Shown: one piece after another, positions 42,654 through 52,289 of the stretch
Numbering within the stretch: the stretch's first letter is position 1
Layout of the letters: each line of letters begins with the position of its first letter
NCBI GenBank assembly: GCA_964415885.1
Contig: CAYQCE010000014.1
Location: 1 to 64,000 of the forward strand
Direction: 5' to 3'
Length of the DNA: 64,000 bases
Origin: CAYQCE01 sp964415885
GTDB lineage: Bacteria; Zixibacteria; MSB-5A5; JAABVY01; JAHJOQ01
Position numbers and translations under genes: made by a program
The notes under the pieces: generated by a model
Database searches by the model: none
Told to the model about the DNA's origin: nothing
Seen by the model: the letters and a program-made list of their open reading frames with translations, nothing else

Positions 42654-45104
42654 CTATATGTTCAGCCAGTAGCTTGCCTTCACGAGAAACACATTCCGTC
42701 CCTCGGTATTCGCCGAAAACAGATCATCGAAATCGCGCGAGAATCTCAAATCGTCGTAGCTTTCAACGCCGCTCCTCGATTGAGTCCATACCAGATAGAT
42801 TGCGCTGCCCGGGTTGTATTCCCAGCGGATGACCATTGTTGAGTTGAATGCGCGATAGTTGTAATCGTGATTCTCCTCGAGATGTTCCACTGTCGCGAGC
42901 CCGCCGAGCGGAGCGTAGCTCTCGTTGCCGACGTACCGCCGGTAGTTTGTATGATCGATTCCGGATATATGCATCTGCCCGGAGAACTGGAATGAGAGAT
43001 CACGGGTCAGGTTCATCGACACCGACATTCGCGGGGTGACCTGATCCAGGTCATGGTCTGCAAAGACCGAGACTGTCTCGCCGGTGTTCGGATCCTCAAT
43101 ATTGTCGACCCAGCGTGTCATCGCGAATCTGCGCTTATAGTTAGAGCCGACTGAGAGTTCGACATTTGAGCGCGGACGTACGGTAATTCCTATATAGTTC
43201 GCCCACCATGCGCCATAGCTCGATTCACCGCTTCCCGGGTTGATATTGACACTCACCATCTTCCGCTGGTCGCTATTGAACGAGGCCCACCAGCCCCAGT
43301 TCGAGGGCCGTCTCCAGAGGCCGTGACCTCGTGTTTCATACTGAGACCAGGTGGCATCATTCATATCCACGCCGCCGCCGAGACTCCAGCCGTTCGTGAA
43401 GTTGCAGTGGAAATTGTAGTTGCCGCCGAATGAAATCCGAGCGCCGGCATAGTTCCAGTCGGACCAGTAGTTGAAGTTGTTGTAGAAGCTCCGAAGTATC
43501 CACTTGCGCTTCTCTGTGCGGAGCTGAATCCATGCCCATGCCTCCTGATAGTCATTTACTGAATTGAATCCGAGAGCGTTCAGATCAAGATTCGGATCCG
43601 CGACCTCAAAGCCGAATGCTCCTCGGAAGCTTCGACCTGCGGCCTTGCGGAAGTCGATATCCAGGCCGAATCCGGGTGGTCCTTCGCCCACGTCGCTCGT
43701 CACAATCTGACCGTCAATTCCGTAGGCCGCGCCGGAGGTGTAGAGACGCCAGTCCACGCCGGCGGCCGTCTCGGGATGATAGCCGTCCAGCGATGCAACC
43801 GTGCCAAGGAATCCGATATGAGAGCTCTGGAAAATATCCTGCTTGACCCTGACGACATTATAGCTTGCCTTGGGTTCAATAGTCTCCTTGCGCGTCACGC
43901 CGCCTGCCCCGACAAATTCGGCGGTCTCCTCATCGGTTGCGGCTGAGAGTATGGCAACGGTCGTTTTGTCGGTAACTTTGCCGGTTACTTTTCCGGCACC
44001 GAGAATTGTCGTCGCGAGCGGCCGATCGATGTAATAGTCAACGTCATCGGGATAGAGACGTGGTGACCTACCGATACGGCGCGAGTAGAACATCGTAAAC
44101 GGAGTCCTGAACAGATTGGCTCCCTCAAGGAAGAAGGGGCGCTTCTCGGAATAGAAAGTCTCGAAACTGGTCAGGTTTAACACGGGCTGATCGAGCTCAA
44201 CCTGGCCGAAGTCTGGATTGATTGTGGCATCGAGAATCATGTTCGAGGACAGGGCGTATTTAAGATCGAATCCGAAATTGCCCGCAGTAGTCCTTCCGTC
44301 CGCGTTGCCGTCAGACTTAGGCTCGGTCTGGAGTTTTGCGACCGAGTAGGGGAGGATTTCGAGTTGAGTCGCCGGCTTGATTCCCTGAATTCCGGTGAGG
44401 TGGCCGAATGTCGAAACCCAGCCCCCTTCGGTCGATGGCGAAAACCGCCACCAATCCGCCTCCTCGTTCTTGCTCAGATATCGTGTGGCATTGAATCCCC
44501 AGGTTTGCTCTTCGTCCGACTCGTGGAATCTGATGCACGAGTATGGAATCTCGAATTCAGCGCTCCATCCCCAGTCGTGGATTCTCGTGGCGCCGTTCCA
44601 AACGGCGTCCCATGAGTGGTCGCGTTCTGTGTCGTAATTGACTCTCACGTCAAGCATTACGCCCGCCGAGTTCATCTCGAATTGATACCCCGACCGGTGG
44701 TCATGATATGGATCGAGGTAAACAGAGACGTTGTCGGAGTTATTGTAGCGGTCACGTCTTACCAGTTCTGACAGGATCCTCTCCGGCTCCGAATCGTAGC
44801 ACCAGAAAGCCACGTAGAGTGCATCATCGCCATATACCACCGCCACATGCGTAGACTCTGTCGCAGCGGCGCCCTCGTCGGGATACTGCTGCCGGAAGTC
44901 TCGACCTCGGAATACCGTGTCGTTGTTCCAGACGGGATCATCGAGGTGACCGTCGATCGACGGTTCATGCGGGTTGACTTTGGTAGCGCGGAGTTCCTTC
45001 ACCGGTGCGTGGGATGGATCGTAAGGATTGGGTTCCGCCTGTAGCGCACTCATCACAGGCAACAGGAGAACCCATATCAACACTCCCGTAAAGACCGTTC
45101 GCAT
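42654..45104 (-). CDS. DUF5916 outer-membrane protein with CBM9-like N-terminal domain
   Basis: 816 residues, AGGAGGAG ribosome site. Signal peptide to about residue 23. Residues ~40-215 are a family-9-like carbohydrate-binding domain (EPSIDGHLDDPVWNNDT opening; ALYVAFWCYDSEP; FEIPYSCIRF). The rest is DUF5916, with SEKRPFFLEGANLFRTPFTM and then many amphipathic strands ending at KASYWLNI, indicating an outer-membrane barrel. These proteins are common in Bacteroidetes-related groups; their ligand is unknown. Confidence 0.87.
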   Translation of the reverse strand: MRTVFTGVLIWVLLLPVMSALQAEPNPYDPSHAPVKELRATKVNPHEPSIDGHLDDPVWNNDTVFRGRDFRQQYPDEGAAATESTHVAVVYGDDALYVAFWCYDSEPERILSELVRRDRYNNSDNVSVYLDPYHDHRSGYQFEMNSAGVMLDVRVNYDTERDHSWDAVWNGATRIHDWGWSAEFEIPYSCIRFHESDEEQTWGFNATRYLSKNEEADWWRFSPSTEGGWVSTFGHLTGIQGIKPATQLEILPYSVAKLQTEPKSDGNADGRTTAGNFGFDLKYALSSNMILDATINPDFGQVELDQPVLNLTSFETFYSEKRPFFLEGANLFRTPFTMFYSRRIGRSPRLYPDDVDYYIDRPLATTILGAGKVTGKVTDKTTVAILSAATDEETAEFVGAGGVTRKETIEPKASYNVVRVKQDIFQSSHIGFLGTVASLDGYHPETAAGVDWRLYTSGAAYGIDGQIVTSDVGEGPPGFGLDIDFRKAAGRSFRGAFGFEVADPNLDLNALGFNSVNDYQEAWAWIQLRTEKRKWILRSFYNNFNYWSDWNYAGARISFGGNYNFHCNFTNGWSLGGGVDMNDATWSQYETRGHGLWRRPSNWGWWASFNSDQRKMVSVNINPGSGESSYGAWWANYIGITVRPRSNVELSVGSNYKRRFAMTRWVDNIEDPNTGETVSVFADHDLDQVTPRMSVSMNLTRDLSFQFSGQMHISGIDHTNYRRYVGNESYAPLGGLATVEHLEENHDYNYRAFNSTMVIRWEYNPGSAIYLVWTQSRSGVESYDDLRFSRDFDDLFSANTEGRNVFLVKASYWLNI

Positions 45105-45587
45105 ATCTCCTCCTGATATACCGTAAGTTGAGCTTGAACTTCACAACGCTGGGAGGGATTCTGGTCTTGTGGCTTCTCCTCTTCTGCAACTCAACTTGGA
45201 TTACGCGAACGATTGCGATTAGTTGCGTCCATCTGGTGATTGGAATGATTCTAAACGATTAGCCCGTTGACAGATCGGTTATTCCGGCGTAAGATATAGC
45301 GGTGCTTACGAAAGCCGTATCAGCGCATGAGAGCGGCGATGCACAAATCTATGAATCGTCTTGCATATTGAGAAGAGGGGAGCCAAGGAGAATTGTCGTT
45401 CGAGCCAGCGGTTTCCCACTGTTCAGGTTCTGAGCAACAGGGTGATTTGACGGCAACAGATGAGCTTACGGTATGTAGTTACGATTCAGTTATGGGGCCG
45501 ATATTCGCGCAAAGCGAGGTTCATTCAGAGGAGAGTTACGGCATGCTCTTTGCATTGTTTAGTGGCATATAAAGGAAGAGGTGTGTC
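45105..45587. other. Divergent intergenic region with long leader
   Basis: Carries a TTGACA/TAAGAT promoter at 45267-45295 firing rightward, giving a ~285-base leader before ATG 45588. No known riboswitch core was recognised. A weaker TTGACG at 45447 lacks a good -10. No gene seen. Confidence 0.5.
45267..45295 (+). promoter_or_regulatory. Promoter upstream of the T9SS-sorted repeat protein
   Basis: TTGACA (45267-45272), 17 bases, TAAGAT (45290-45295). Confidence 0.5.
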
Positions 45588-48335
45588 ATGAATAGACTGT
45601 TCTGCATATCAATAATATTGATACTGACAACGGCACTGTCGGTTTCCGCCTCGGATTCCGGTCTGGATGCTTACAAGCTGCGTCATGAGGCTGAGCGCGT
45701 CGGACTCGTTCCGGAAGCAGAGCATACGACTCGTCTGGGCTACGGTGAGGGCGGTAACAGCCTTGATTTTGCGGACACGAGATTGAACAGTGATTCAGGT
45801 GATGAGACTTTTATCCAGCAATCGCCCGATATCGTTGCGCTGCCGAACGGCACGTACGTTGTGTTCTGGGAAGACGACAGAAACGGCGACTACGATATAT
45901 TCGCTCAACTCTACGGCGCTGATAATGTCCCCATTGCTGAAGATGTAAGACTGGTTTTTGACCAGAAGGATATCGATCAAAGACAGCCGACCGCGTCGGC
46001 GAATGCTGCCGGGAATATTGTGCTGGCATGGGTCGAGTCGGACGGCAATGTCTATTGCCAGGTGTTCAATTCAGATCTTGAGGAAGTGACCGGGCAAATC
46101 AAGGTGAACGACAATCTCGGTGAGAATGACTGCAATTTACCGGACGCAGACTTTCTGCATGGTGGGAGTTTTGGCATAGTCTGGGAGGATGTACGCTCCA
46201 CGCAGAACGTCTTCTGTCAGTTATTCACTCCGACTTACGATAACCTGGGCGGCAATTTCCAGGTGAATTCAACGATAGCCGGCGCACAGTTCTGGGCTCC
46301 CCAGGTTGTGGCGGGCGCCGACTCAGGCTTTGCCGTAACCTGGGATCAGATCACGGGCGTCGGATCAAACATCTCTGCTCGCACATTTACAACCGGTGGT
46401 GTACCGAAGTCCGGTGTTGTATCACTCGTTGATCCAGCGGCGGCTTCGGCGGATCAGTTTCAAACCGCATTGGCGCATCTGCCGGACGTTGGCTATGTTG
46501 CTTCGTTCATAGACACCCGCGATGGCAGCCAGAGAGTATTCGCGCAAGGTATTGGTTTTTCCGGCGCAAAGCGAGGGGCGAACTTCCTGATCAGCGACAA
46601 CAGTGATTACACCGCGTGGGACGTTGCCTCGACCACGTCCTCGATCGGCGAAGTCGTTATAACGTGGGCATCCTACAGCTCGCGAGCGGAAATCCTCGGC
46701 GCACTTCTCGATGACCAGGGTGCCAGAAATGGACCAAATGTTACGATCTCAGATCCGGCGATCTTTTTCGACAGATTCGATCCGCACCCGACGTATCGGC
46801 CCAACGACAGCATGCTCGTTGTCTTCACAGACTTGAGGTCGAAAGAGCGCGACATTTATATCCAGCAACTGAGCGAGCATGGCAACAGAGTCGGCGGCAA
46901 TCTGCTGGTTAGCTCCGATGGTACCGGCGCACAGCAGCGGGATACAGAAATTGCGGCGTACGGCACTGGGCGCTTTGCTGCCGTGTGGACAGACGAACGC
47001 AACGACGCGGGTGATATTTACCTGCAGGTTGGTCAGTCGAACGGTGCGTTGATCGGATCTGATATGAGAGTCAACACCGACCTCGAACCCGCGTTGCAGC
47101 AGTCGCCGGATGTCGGCTCGAGCGACAACGGATATGTAACGGTAGTCTGGGAGAATTATGCCGACATCGGGAATCCGGGCGTGTCCGCCATCATGGGCAG
47201 GCGATTCAATTCCGACGGTCTCCCGTTCGCGGAGCCGATTCTCCTGAGCGACGCTTCCGCATCGGGCGAGCGTTCAAATCCTTCCGTTGCGCAGGCTTCG
47301 ACCGGTCGAGCTACCGCCGTGTGGGTTGATCGTCGTAACGGCGCCGATGACATCTACGGACAGGGTATGAACGCAACGGGTAATCTCGATGGCGTGAACT
47401 TCAAGATCAACAGCGATCCGTCTTTCACGAGTAACAGCTCGCCGCGGGCCGGCATGACGGATGCGAACGATCTGGTTATTGCGTGGCTCTCCTCGATTGG
47501 GGATGAGGATGTCGTCGTGTTTCAGTTGTTTGATGACCTTCGGGACCCGATTGGCAATAATGCGATACTTGACATCGACACGAGCAGTAACAGCAGTCGT
47601 GAATTCGACCTCGCAATCGATCCCAACTCGGGGGCTTTCGTCATAGCCTGGATAAACGAGAGCGAATCGGATGAGTCATCTATTCTGGCTCGCAGGTATT
47701 CGCTCGATGGTTCGGCGGTCAGTGGAATCGTAACCGTAGTCGATCCAGTCAGCGGGGCAGCCGCCGATATCTCAGTAGATATTGACACCGACGGCAATTT
47801 CGCGGTTGCGTGGACCGATTTCAATGATGGAATCCGTAGCGCATACTACACTCTGGTTCACAACGACAATGTCGTGGAGAGTGTGAAGCCGTTTTCGTCG
47901 CAGTCGGGTGCAGCGACCGAGAAGTCGCCGTCTGTTTCATTGAACAGCCTTCAGATATTCAAGGCCTGGTCTTCGAATCTTGTGGCCGGTGCCGGGTTTG
48001 ATGCGTACGCAAACTCGACGGCATATACCATTACTGGTGCTGATGGCATCGATGATGATCCGATCATCCCCAGGACGTTCACGTTGCATCAGAACTATCC
48101 GAACCCGTTCAATCCATCGACGACAATCAGCTTCTATCTCGCTCGATCATCCGAAGTCAAACTCGAGGTGATCAATTCGCTGGGTCAGAGAGTCGCTGTA
48201 GTGGAATGGAACAAACTCAGTGCCGGGAAGCATGAATATTCTTTCGACGGAAATGGCCTCTCCTCAGGCGTTTACTTCTATCGACTTACAGCAGGGGATT
48301 ATTGCTCTACCCGCAAGATGATGCTCTTGAAATAG
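45588..48335 (+). CDS. Large secreted repeat protein with T9SS sorting domain
   Basis: 915 residues; AGGAAGAGG ribosome site. Signal peptide CISIILILTTALSVSAS. Residues ~60-800 consist of ~50-residue repeats with a core like VVFWEDDRNGDYDIFAQ, VWEDVRSTQNVFCQLF, AVWTDERNDAGDIYLQ, AVWVDRRNGADDIYGQ. These look like beta-propeller blades. The final ~85 residues (LHQNYPNPFNPSTTISFYL, then SSGVYFYRL and KMMLLK) are a classical type A T9SS sorting domain. Probably a surface or released binding protein; ligand unknown. Confidence 0.85.
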   Translation: MNRLFCISIILILTTALSVSASDSGLDAYKLRHEAERVGLVPEAEHTTRLGYGEGGNSLDFADTRLNSDSGDETFIQQSPDIVALPNGTYVVFWEDDRNGDYDIFAQLYGADNVPIAEDVRLVFDQKDIDQRQPTASANAAGNIVLAWVESDGNVYCQVFNSDLEEVTGQIKVNDNLGENDCNLPDADFLHGGSFGIVWEDVRSTQNVFCQLFTPTYDNLGGNFQVNSTIAGAQFWAPQVVAGADSGFAVTWDQITGVGSNISARTFTTGGVPKSGVVSLVDPAAASADQFQTALAHLPDVGYVASFIDTRDGSQRVFAQGIGFSGAKRGANFLISDNSDYTAWDVASTTSSIGEVVITWASYSSRAEILGALLDDQGARNGPNVTISDPAIFFDRFDPHPTYRPNDSMLVVFTDLRSKERDIYIQQLSEHGNRVGGNLLVSSDGTGAQQRDTEIAAYGTGRFAAVWTDERNDAGDIYLQVGQSNGALIGSDMRVNTDLEPALQQSPDVGSSDNGYVTVVWENYADIGNPGVSAIMGRRFNSDGLPFAEPILLSDASASGERSNPSVAQASTGRATAVWVDRRNGADDIYGQGMNATGNLDGVNFKINSDPSFTSNSSPRAGMTDANDLVIAWLSSIGDEDVVVFQLFDDLRDPIGNNAILDIDTSSNSSREFDLAIDPNSGAFVIAWINESESDESSILARRYSLDGSAVSGIVTVVDPVSGAAADISVDIDTDGNFAVAWTDFNDGIRSAYYTLVHNDNVVESVKPFSSQSGAATEKSPSVSLNSLQIFKAWSSNLVAGAGFDAYANSTAYTITGADGIDDDPIIPRTFTLHQNYPNPFNPSTTISFYLARSSEVKLEVINSLGQRVAVVEWNKLSAGKHEYSFDGNGLSSGVYFYRLTAGDYCSTRKMMLLK

Positions 48336-48399
48336 GCCTTGTTTGATCGCTGTTGCTTCGTATATTTATAGTGATACTTCACGAAGCAGCAGGACAACA

Positions 48400-49857
48400 A
48401 TGCAACTTAGAGCGTATACGTTAGCACTAATGATATGCCTTGCCGTTCCTCTAACGGCGCATGCCATCAATTGGCCAACACCACCCCAGGACTCCGCTCA
48501 GCCGCTCGGGAACTCGTGGGGGGAGTACCAGAATTACGGCGGCAGTCCCTATCTTCATCCCGGCATCGATATCATGACCGAACCGCTCGTACCGGTGTAT
48601 GCGGTATCATCGGGTTATGTCAAGGCTGTGCTAACCACGTATGCGGAGTATCACTGGAGAGTTGCGGTGGCTGCAAGCTCCGGAGCGGGCGAGAGCGACG
48701 GCTGGCTGTACGCCCATCTCGAACAGCATACGATACAGGTTGATGTCGGCGATTTCGTCGTTCAAGGCGAACTGCTCGGATATATAGTTGGATGGCCGGT
48801 CGCTAGTTTCCACCACCTGCATTTCGCGAAGATTCGTCAATCCGGGCAGTCATGGCTCCCGAACTGGGAGTTCATAGAGAATCCACTCAATGAATTGTCA
48901 AACATTGATGATTTCGATCCTCCTGAGATTCTGAATCTGCCATCGCCCTTCGAGGAGGACATCTTCGCGTTCCGTCCAAACAATGGCACGGAGTTCTTCC
49001 TGGACACCGATTCGATAGCAGGTGATGTTGACATTATTGCGAAGGTCCAGGATCTCGTGGGACACAGCGACTGGCAGCTTACGCCGTACAAGCTCGAGTA
49101 TCTAATCCGATCCGACAGATATATGGCCGATACCGTGCTATCGTTCGTCTTTGCGGGGGAGTTGTTCTGGGAGCAGAATGTGGGAGTAATCTATGAGGAG
49201 CTTCACCCGTTTGACTCTCGCGGTGATTACAACTTCCGCGACTTCTACTTCATAATCACGAACACTGACGGCGATTCGGTCGTCGAGGCATCCGACGCCG
49301 ACGGATGCTGGTCCACAGCGGACTTTCCGAACGACACCTACTGGGTGATACTAAAAGCCTCCGATGCTTACGGCAACGAGACCTGTGACAGCATGCAGGT
49401 GAGCACGATCAACTACGTTACCTTCGAAGGGTTTGTCGGAACATCGGACAACAACCCGGATTCTGCCGGGGCAATAGTCTCGATACCGTTCTACGGGGTG
49501 ATCGATACTACCGGAAGCGACGGCGCGTTCGTTTTCGAGGATGTTCTTGCGGGGAGTCTCACGGTCTCGTTCGAACGACCCGGATACGTCACAGTCGATA
49601 CATTGGTGCCGGTATACATGGGAGCACCTATCAACATATCACTCGATCCAGCGTCATATGTCGGGGGAGACGTCAATCTCTCCGGAACAGTGGATATCGA
49701 CGACATCGTGTATCTGATAGAGTTCGTCTTCAGAGACGGCGCGGCGCCGTCCCCATATTTGTCGGGCGATGTTGATGGTTCGGATTCGATTGACATTGAT
49801 GATATTGTATACCTCGTGAATTATGTATTCAATGGCGGTCCGCCGCCGATAGATTGA
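48400..49857 (+). CDS. Secreted M23 peptidase with dockerin pair
   Basis: 485 residues from ATG 48400, chosen because the signal peptide (RAYTLALMICLAVPLTAHA) starts there. M23/LytM domain about 35-150 with zinc ligands His53 and Asp57 (LHPGIDI), His106 (YAHLEQ) and His139-x-His141 (HHLHFAK). A carboxypeptidase-regulatory-like beta domain lies near 345-420. The C-terminal dockerin pair reads SGTVDIDDIVYLIEFVF and SDSIDIDDIVYLVNYVFNGG. M23 enzymes cut peptidoglycan cross-bridges or other glycine-containing peptides. The next gene follows after ten bases. Confidence 0.85.
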   Translation: MQLRAYTLALMICLAVPLTAHAINWPTPPQDSAQPLGNSWGEYQNYGGSPYLHPGIDIMTEPLVPVYAVSSGYVKAVLTTYAEYHWRVAVAASSGAGESDGWLYAHLEQHTIQVDVGDFVVQGELLGYIVGWPVASFHHLHFAKIRQSGQSWLPNWEFIENPLNELSNIDDFDPPEILNLPSPFEEDIFAFRPNNGTEFFLDTDSIAGDVDIIAKVQDLVGHSDWQLTPYKLEYLIRSDRYMADTVLSFVFAGELFWEQNVGVIYEELHPFDSRGDYNFRDFYFIITNTDGDSVVEASDADGCWSTADFPNDTYWVILKASDAYGNETCDSMQVSTINYVTFEGFVGTSDNNPDSAGAIVSIPFYGVIDTTGSDGAFVFEDVLAGSLTVSFERPGYVTVDTLVPVYMGAPINISLDPASYVGGDVNLSGTVDIDDIVYLIEFVFRDGAAPSPYLSGDVDGSDSIDIDDIVYLVNYVFNGGPPPID

Positions 49858-49867
49858 GGAGATTGAA

Positions 49868-51457
49868 ATGCGTGGACTCTGTTTGATAGTTTTGCTCGGA
49901 ATTGCAGCCACCCCGGCATTTGGACAAATCACGATTGAGACAACGCCATACTGGCAGAATTCGGGTGGTGAAGGAAAGTACCACACGGGTCTTCAGTGGC
50001 ACGATCTTGATATGGATGGGTATCTCGATCTCTTCCTCTCGAACGGCAATGACATTGATCTCGTGCGCAATTATGTCTACAGAAACAACTCCGGTGTTCT
50101 TCCGACCAGTACCACCTGGCAGAGTGCAAACTATGAGTATTCGGGGCATTGCGCGGTGGGCGATATCAATTATGACGGCCACCCCGAGCTCATTGTCTCC
50201 AATTATCTCGGGTCGGCGGGATTCACAGAACCGAACGTGATAGACGGTTATCTCAACAGTGGAACGAATCTCGTCCACAGCCCGTACTGGCAGAGCGATG
50301 ATTCCGTCTGGTCGTTTTCGTGTGCGCTTGGAGATCTGGACAATGACGGAGATCTCGATCTGGCTGTGGCGTGCGGTGAGCCATACAACAACCACTTGCA
50401 GAAGCAGCGGGTCTATTTCAACATCGATGGTACGCTCGAGACAACGCCCGGATGGACATCGGCGGGGGAGCACGGCATGATTGACGTTTCCCTCGGAGAT
50501 TACGACAATGACGGGGATCTCGATCTGGCGTTTTGTGGCGACGATGAGTTCATTCAGGTATATCGTAATGATGACGGCGTGATCACCCAGAATCCGGTAT
50601 GGACATCATCCAGTGTGTCATTCTCAAATACCATAGCCTGGGGAGATATGGATGGTGACGGGTGGCTCGATCTCGCAGTAGCGGACAACAACCAGCTCGG
50701 AGGCTCCGGCAGATTCAAAGTGTACAAAAACAACGGCGGCGTGCTTACTTCGAGTCCGGTATGGCAATCGGCGACCGGCGGGTATGGATCATCCGTTTCG
50801 TGGTGTGACGTAGACTATGACGGGGACTTCGATCTCGCTGCCGGGAGATGGTGGAGCCAGGTCTTCATCTATGAAAACACCGGTACGACACTTACAACGA
50901 CGCCATCATGGTATTCCAGTTCGTCCTATTCGAGCGTGATCGAGGAGATCCAGTTCGCCGATGTCGACCGCGACGGCGTCGGAAGCTACGTCGAGAGTAT
51001 AGACATCGAGCCGGGCAAGGGATTGTACTATCTTCTCAGATACCCGCTCCATTCGGTGGATTCGGTGTACGTGGATGATACGAAGCTCGGCTACGATGAA
51101 TTCTGCTACAGCCTGATTGACGGGTGGGTCTCGGTGGGAACCGTGCCCACATCAACGATGACGGTTTTCTACCAATGGTCGTACAAGCCTGACATGGGTG
51201 TCTCGAATTGGGATGTTTCGAGCTACGTCTTCAAGAACAACCTCGACCCGGGCTTCATGCCCGGAGATGTCAACAGCTCGATGTCCGTCGACATCGATGA
51301 CATCGTTTTCCTCATAGCGTTTGTATTCCAGGGCGGGGCGACGCCGGTCCCGATAGAGTCCGGCGATCCAAACGGGAGCAGGTCGATCGATATCGACGAC
51401 GTTGTCTACCTGATCAACTATGTGTTTCAGGGAGGCAGCGCTCCAGTGTATCCTTAG
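49868..51457 (+). CDS. Secreted FG-GAP/VCBS repeat protein with dockerin pair
   Basis: 529 residues, GAGGAG ribosome site. Signal peptide RGLCLIVLLGIAATPAFG. Residues ~25-370 are beta-propeller-type repeats with calcium loops DLDMDGYLDL, DINYDGHPEL, DLDNDGDLDL, DYDNDGDLDL, DMDGDGWLDL, DVDYDGDFDL. The C-terminus has a dockerin pair (SMSVDIDDIVFLIAFVFQGG, then RSIDIDDVVYLINYVFQGG). Likely a surface adhesion or binding protein, co-transcribed with the M23 peptidase. Confidence 0.87.
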   Translation: MRGLCLIVLLGIAATPAFGQITIETTPYWQNSGGEGKYHTGLQWHDLDMDGYLDLFLSNGNDIDLVRNYVYRNNSGVLPTSTTWQSANYEYSGHCAVGDINYDGHPELIVSNYLGSAGFTEPNVIDGYLNSGTNLVHSPYWQSDDSVWSFSCALGDLDNDGDLDLAVACGEPYNNHLQKQRVYFNIDGTLETTPGWTSAGEHGMIDVSLGDYDNDGDLDLAFCGDDEFIQVYRNDDGVITQNPVWTSSSVSFSNTIAWGDMDGDGWLDLAVADNNQLGGSGRFKVYKNNGGVLTSSPVWQSATGGYGSSVSWCDVDYDGDFDLAAGRWWSQVFIYENTGTTLTTTPSWYSSSSYSSVIEEIQFADVDRDGVGSYVESIDIEPGKGLYYLLRYPLHSVDSVYVDDTKLGYDEFCYSLIDGWVSVGTVPTSTMTVFYQWSYKPDMGVSNWDVSSYVFKNNLDPGFMPGDVNSSMSVDIDDIVFLIAFVFQGGATPVPIESGDPNGSRSIDIDDVVYLINYVFQGGSAPVYP

Positions 51458-51583
51458 TCTGGCTTCTGATCCCATTTGTCCTCGGATTTCGCACGGAGCA
51501 GATATTTAACTTGAATAATATCCGCCCAGGTCAGTATTATACCACTAACGAAACAAAATGTCTGGTTCAAGGAGGAGGAGTAG

Positions 51584-51994
51584 ATGGCTGCAGAAGTACA
51601 GTCTGAAGGCGGAGTTCCACCAAAGCCGAAGAATCGTCGGGGCTGCAAGATAGCCGCGATAATAGGTGCTGTTGTTCTTCTGATTATCCTGGTTGCAGGT
51701 ATTTTCATCTGTAGCAACATCGAGAAGATCGGCAAATTCGCAATGAACAAGGGGCTGAATGTGTTCGAGGAAGAAGTCATGGCCAATCTGCCGGAAGACT
51801 ACAACGCGGACAAGGTGGAGAATGCGTTCGACAGCGCACGCCGTGCTATCGAGGAAGGCGAGCTTCGCTCGAAGGAGGCCGGAACGGAAATTCAGAGTCT
51901 GAGCAATACAGTCCGGGATGCCATGGAGGACGACAAGCTGACCGCTGAGGAAGTGGATGAGATTGTCCGGCGGCTCGAAGAGCTTGCCAGGTAG
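51584..51994 (+). CDS. Small single-span membrane protein, family not recognised
   Basis: 136 residues, AAGGAGGAGG ribosome site. A basic N-terminus (KPKNRRGCK) precedes one membrane helix (IAAIIGAVVLLIILVAGIFI, ~29-48). The soluble C-terminal part is charged and helical, probably coiled coil (ENAFDSARRAIEEGELRSKE, EEVDEIVRRLEELAR). First of four closely spaced genes leading to plsY and gpsA. Confidence 0.7.
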   Translation: MAAEVQSEGGVPPKPKNRRGCKIAAIIGAVVLLIILVAGIFICSNIEKIGKFAMNKGLNVFEEEVMANLPEDYNADKVENAFDSARRAIEEGELRSKEAGTEIQSLSNTVRDAMEDDKLTAEEVDEIVRRLEELAR

Positions 51995-51997
51995 CTG

Positions 51998-52279
51998 ATG
52001 ACATTCATTTCTCAGCAGATAGAGGTCGAAGAGGAAAACTCTCCGCGCCGGCCGCGGAGCTTTGTCTGGGACGGCACCAGACATGAAGTCTGCGAAATCG
52101 TCGCACAATGGCAGGACTGGAATTTCTCGGCGGGTGCGGGGCAGCGTGACTGGAAGTCGCGGAGACACCGCAACTACTATCACGTGAAGACTATCGACGG
52201 CTCGGAGTTCGAGCTGTATCTGGACCGGGGTGCTCAGCTTACCGGCTCGAAGTGGTATCTGCATTTGAAGCTCAAGTAG
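51998..52279 (+). CDS. Small basic protein, DUF6504-like
   Basis: 93 residues, three bases after the previous gene. Pattern RSFVWDGTRHEVCEIVAQW, YYHVKTIDGSEFELYLDR and WYLHLKLK resembles small DUF6504-type proteins. These are sometimes found near DNA-repair genes; here the neighbour is plsY. The assignment is tentative and the function unknown. Confidence 0.55.
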   Translation: MTFISQQIEVEEENSPRRPRSFVWDGTRHEVCEIVAQWQDWNFSAGAGQRDWKSRRHRNYYHVKTIDGSEFELYLDRGAQLTGSKWYLHLKLK

Positions 52280-52289
52280 GGAATAGGCT

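Noticed and set aside
42654..45104. TonB-dependent receptor
   Set aside because: It is barrel-like, but the CBM9-like N-terminus and the SEKRPFFLEG segment identify DUF5916 instead.
45600..48300. CRISPR or tandem DNA repeats within the large repeat protein
   Set aside because: The repeats are at the protein level only; the nucleotide sequences have diverged and the frame stays open.
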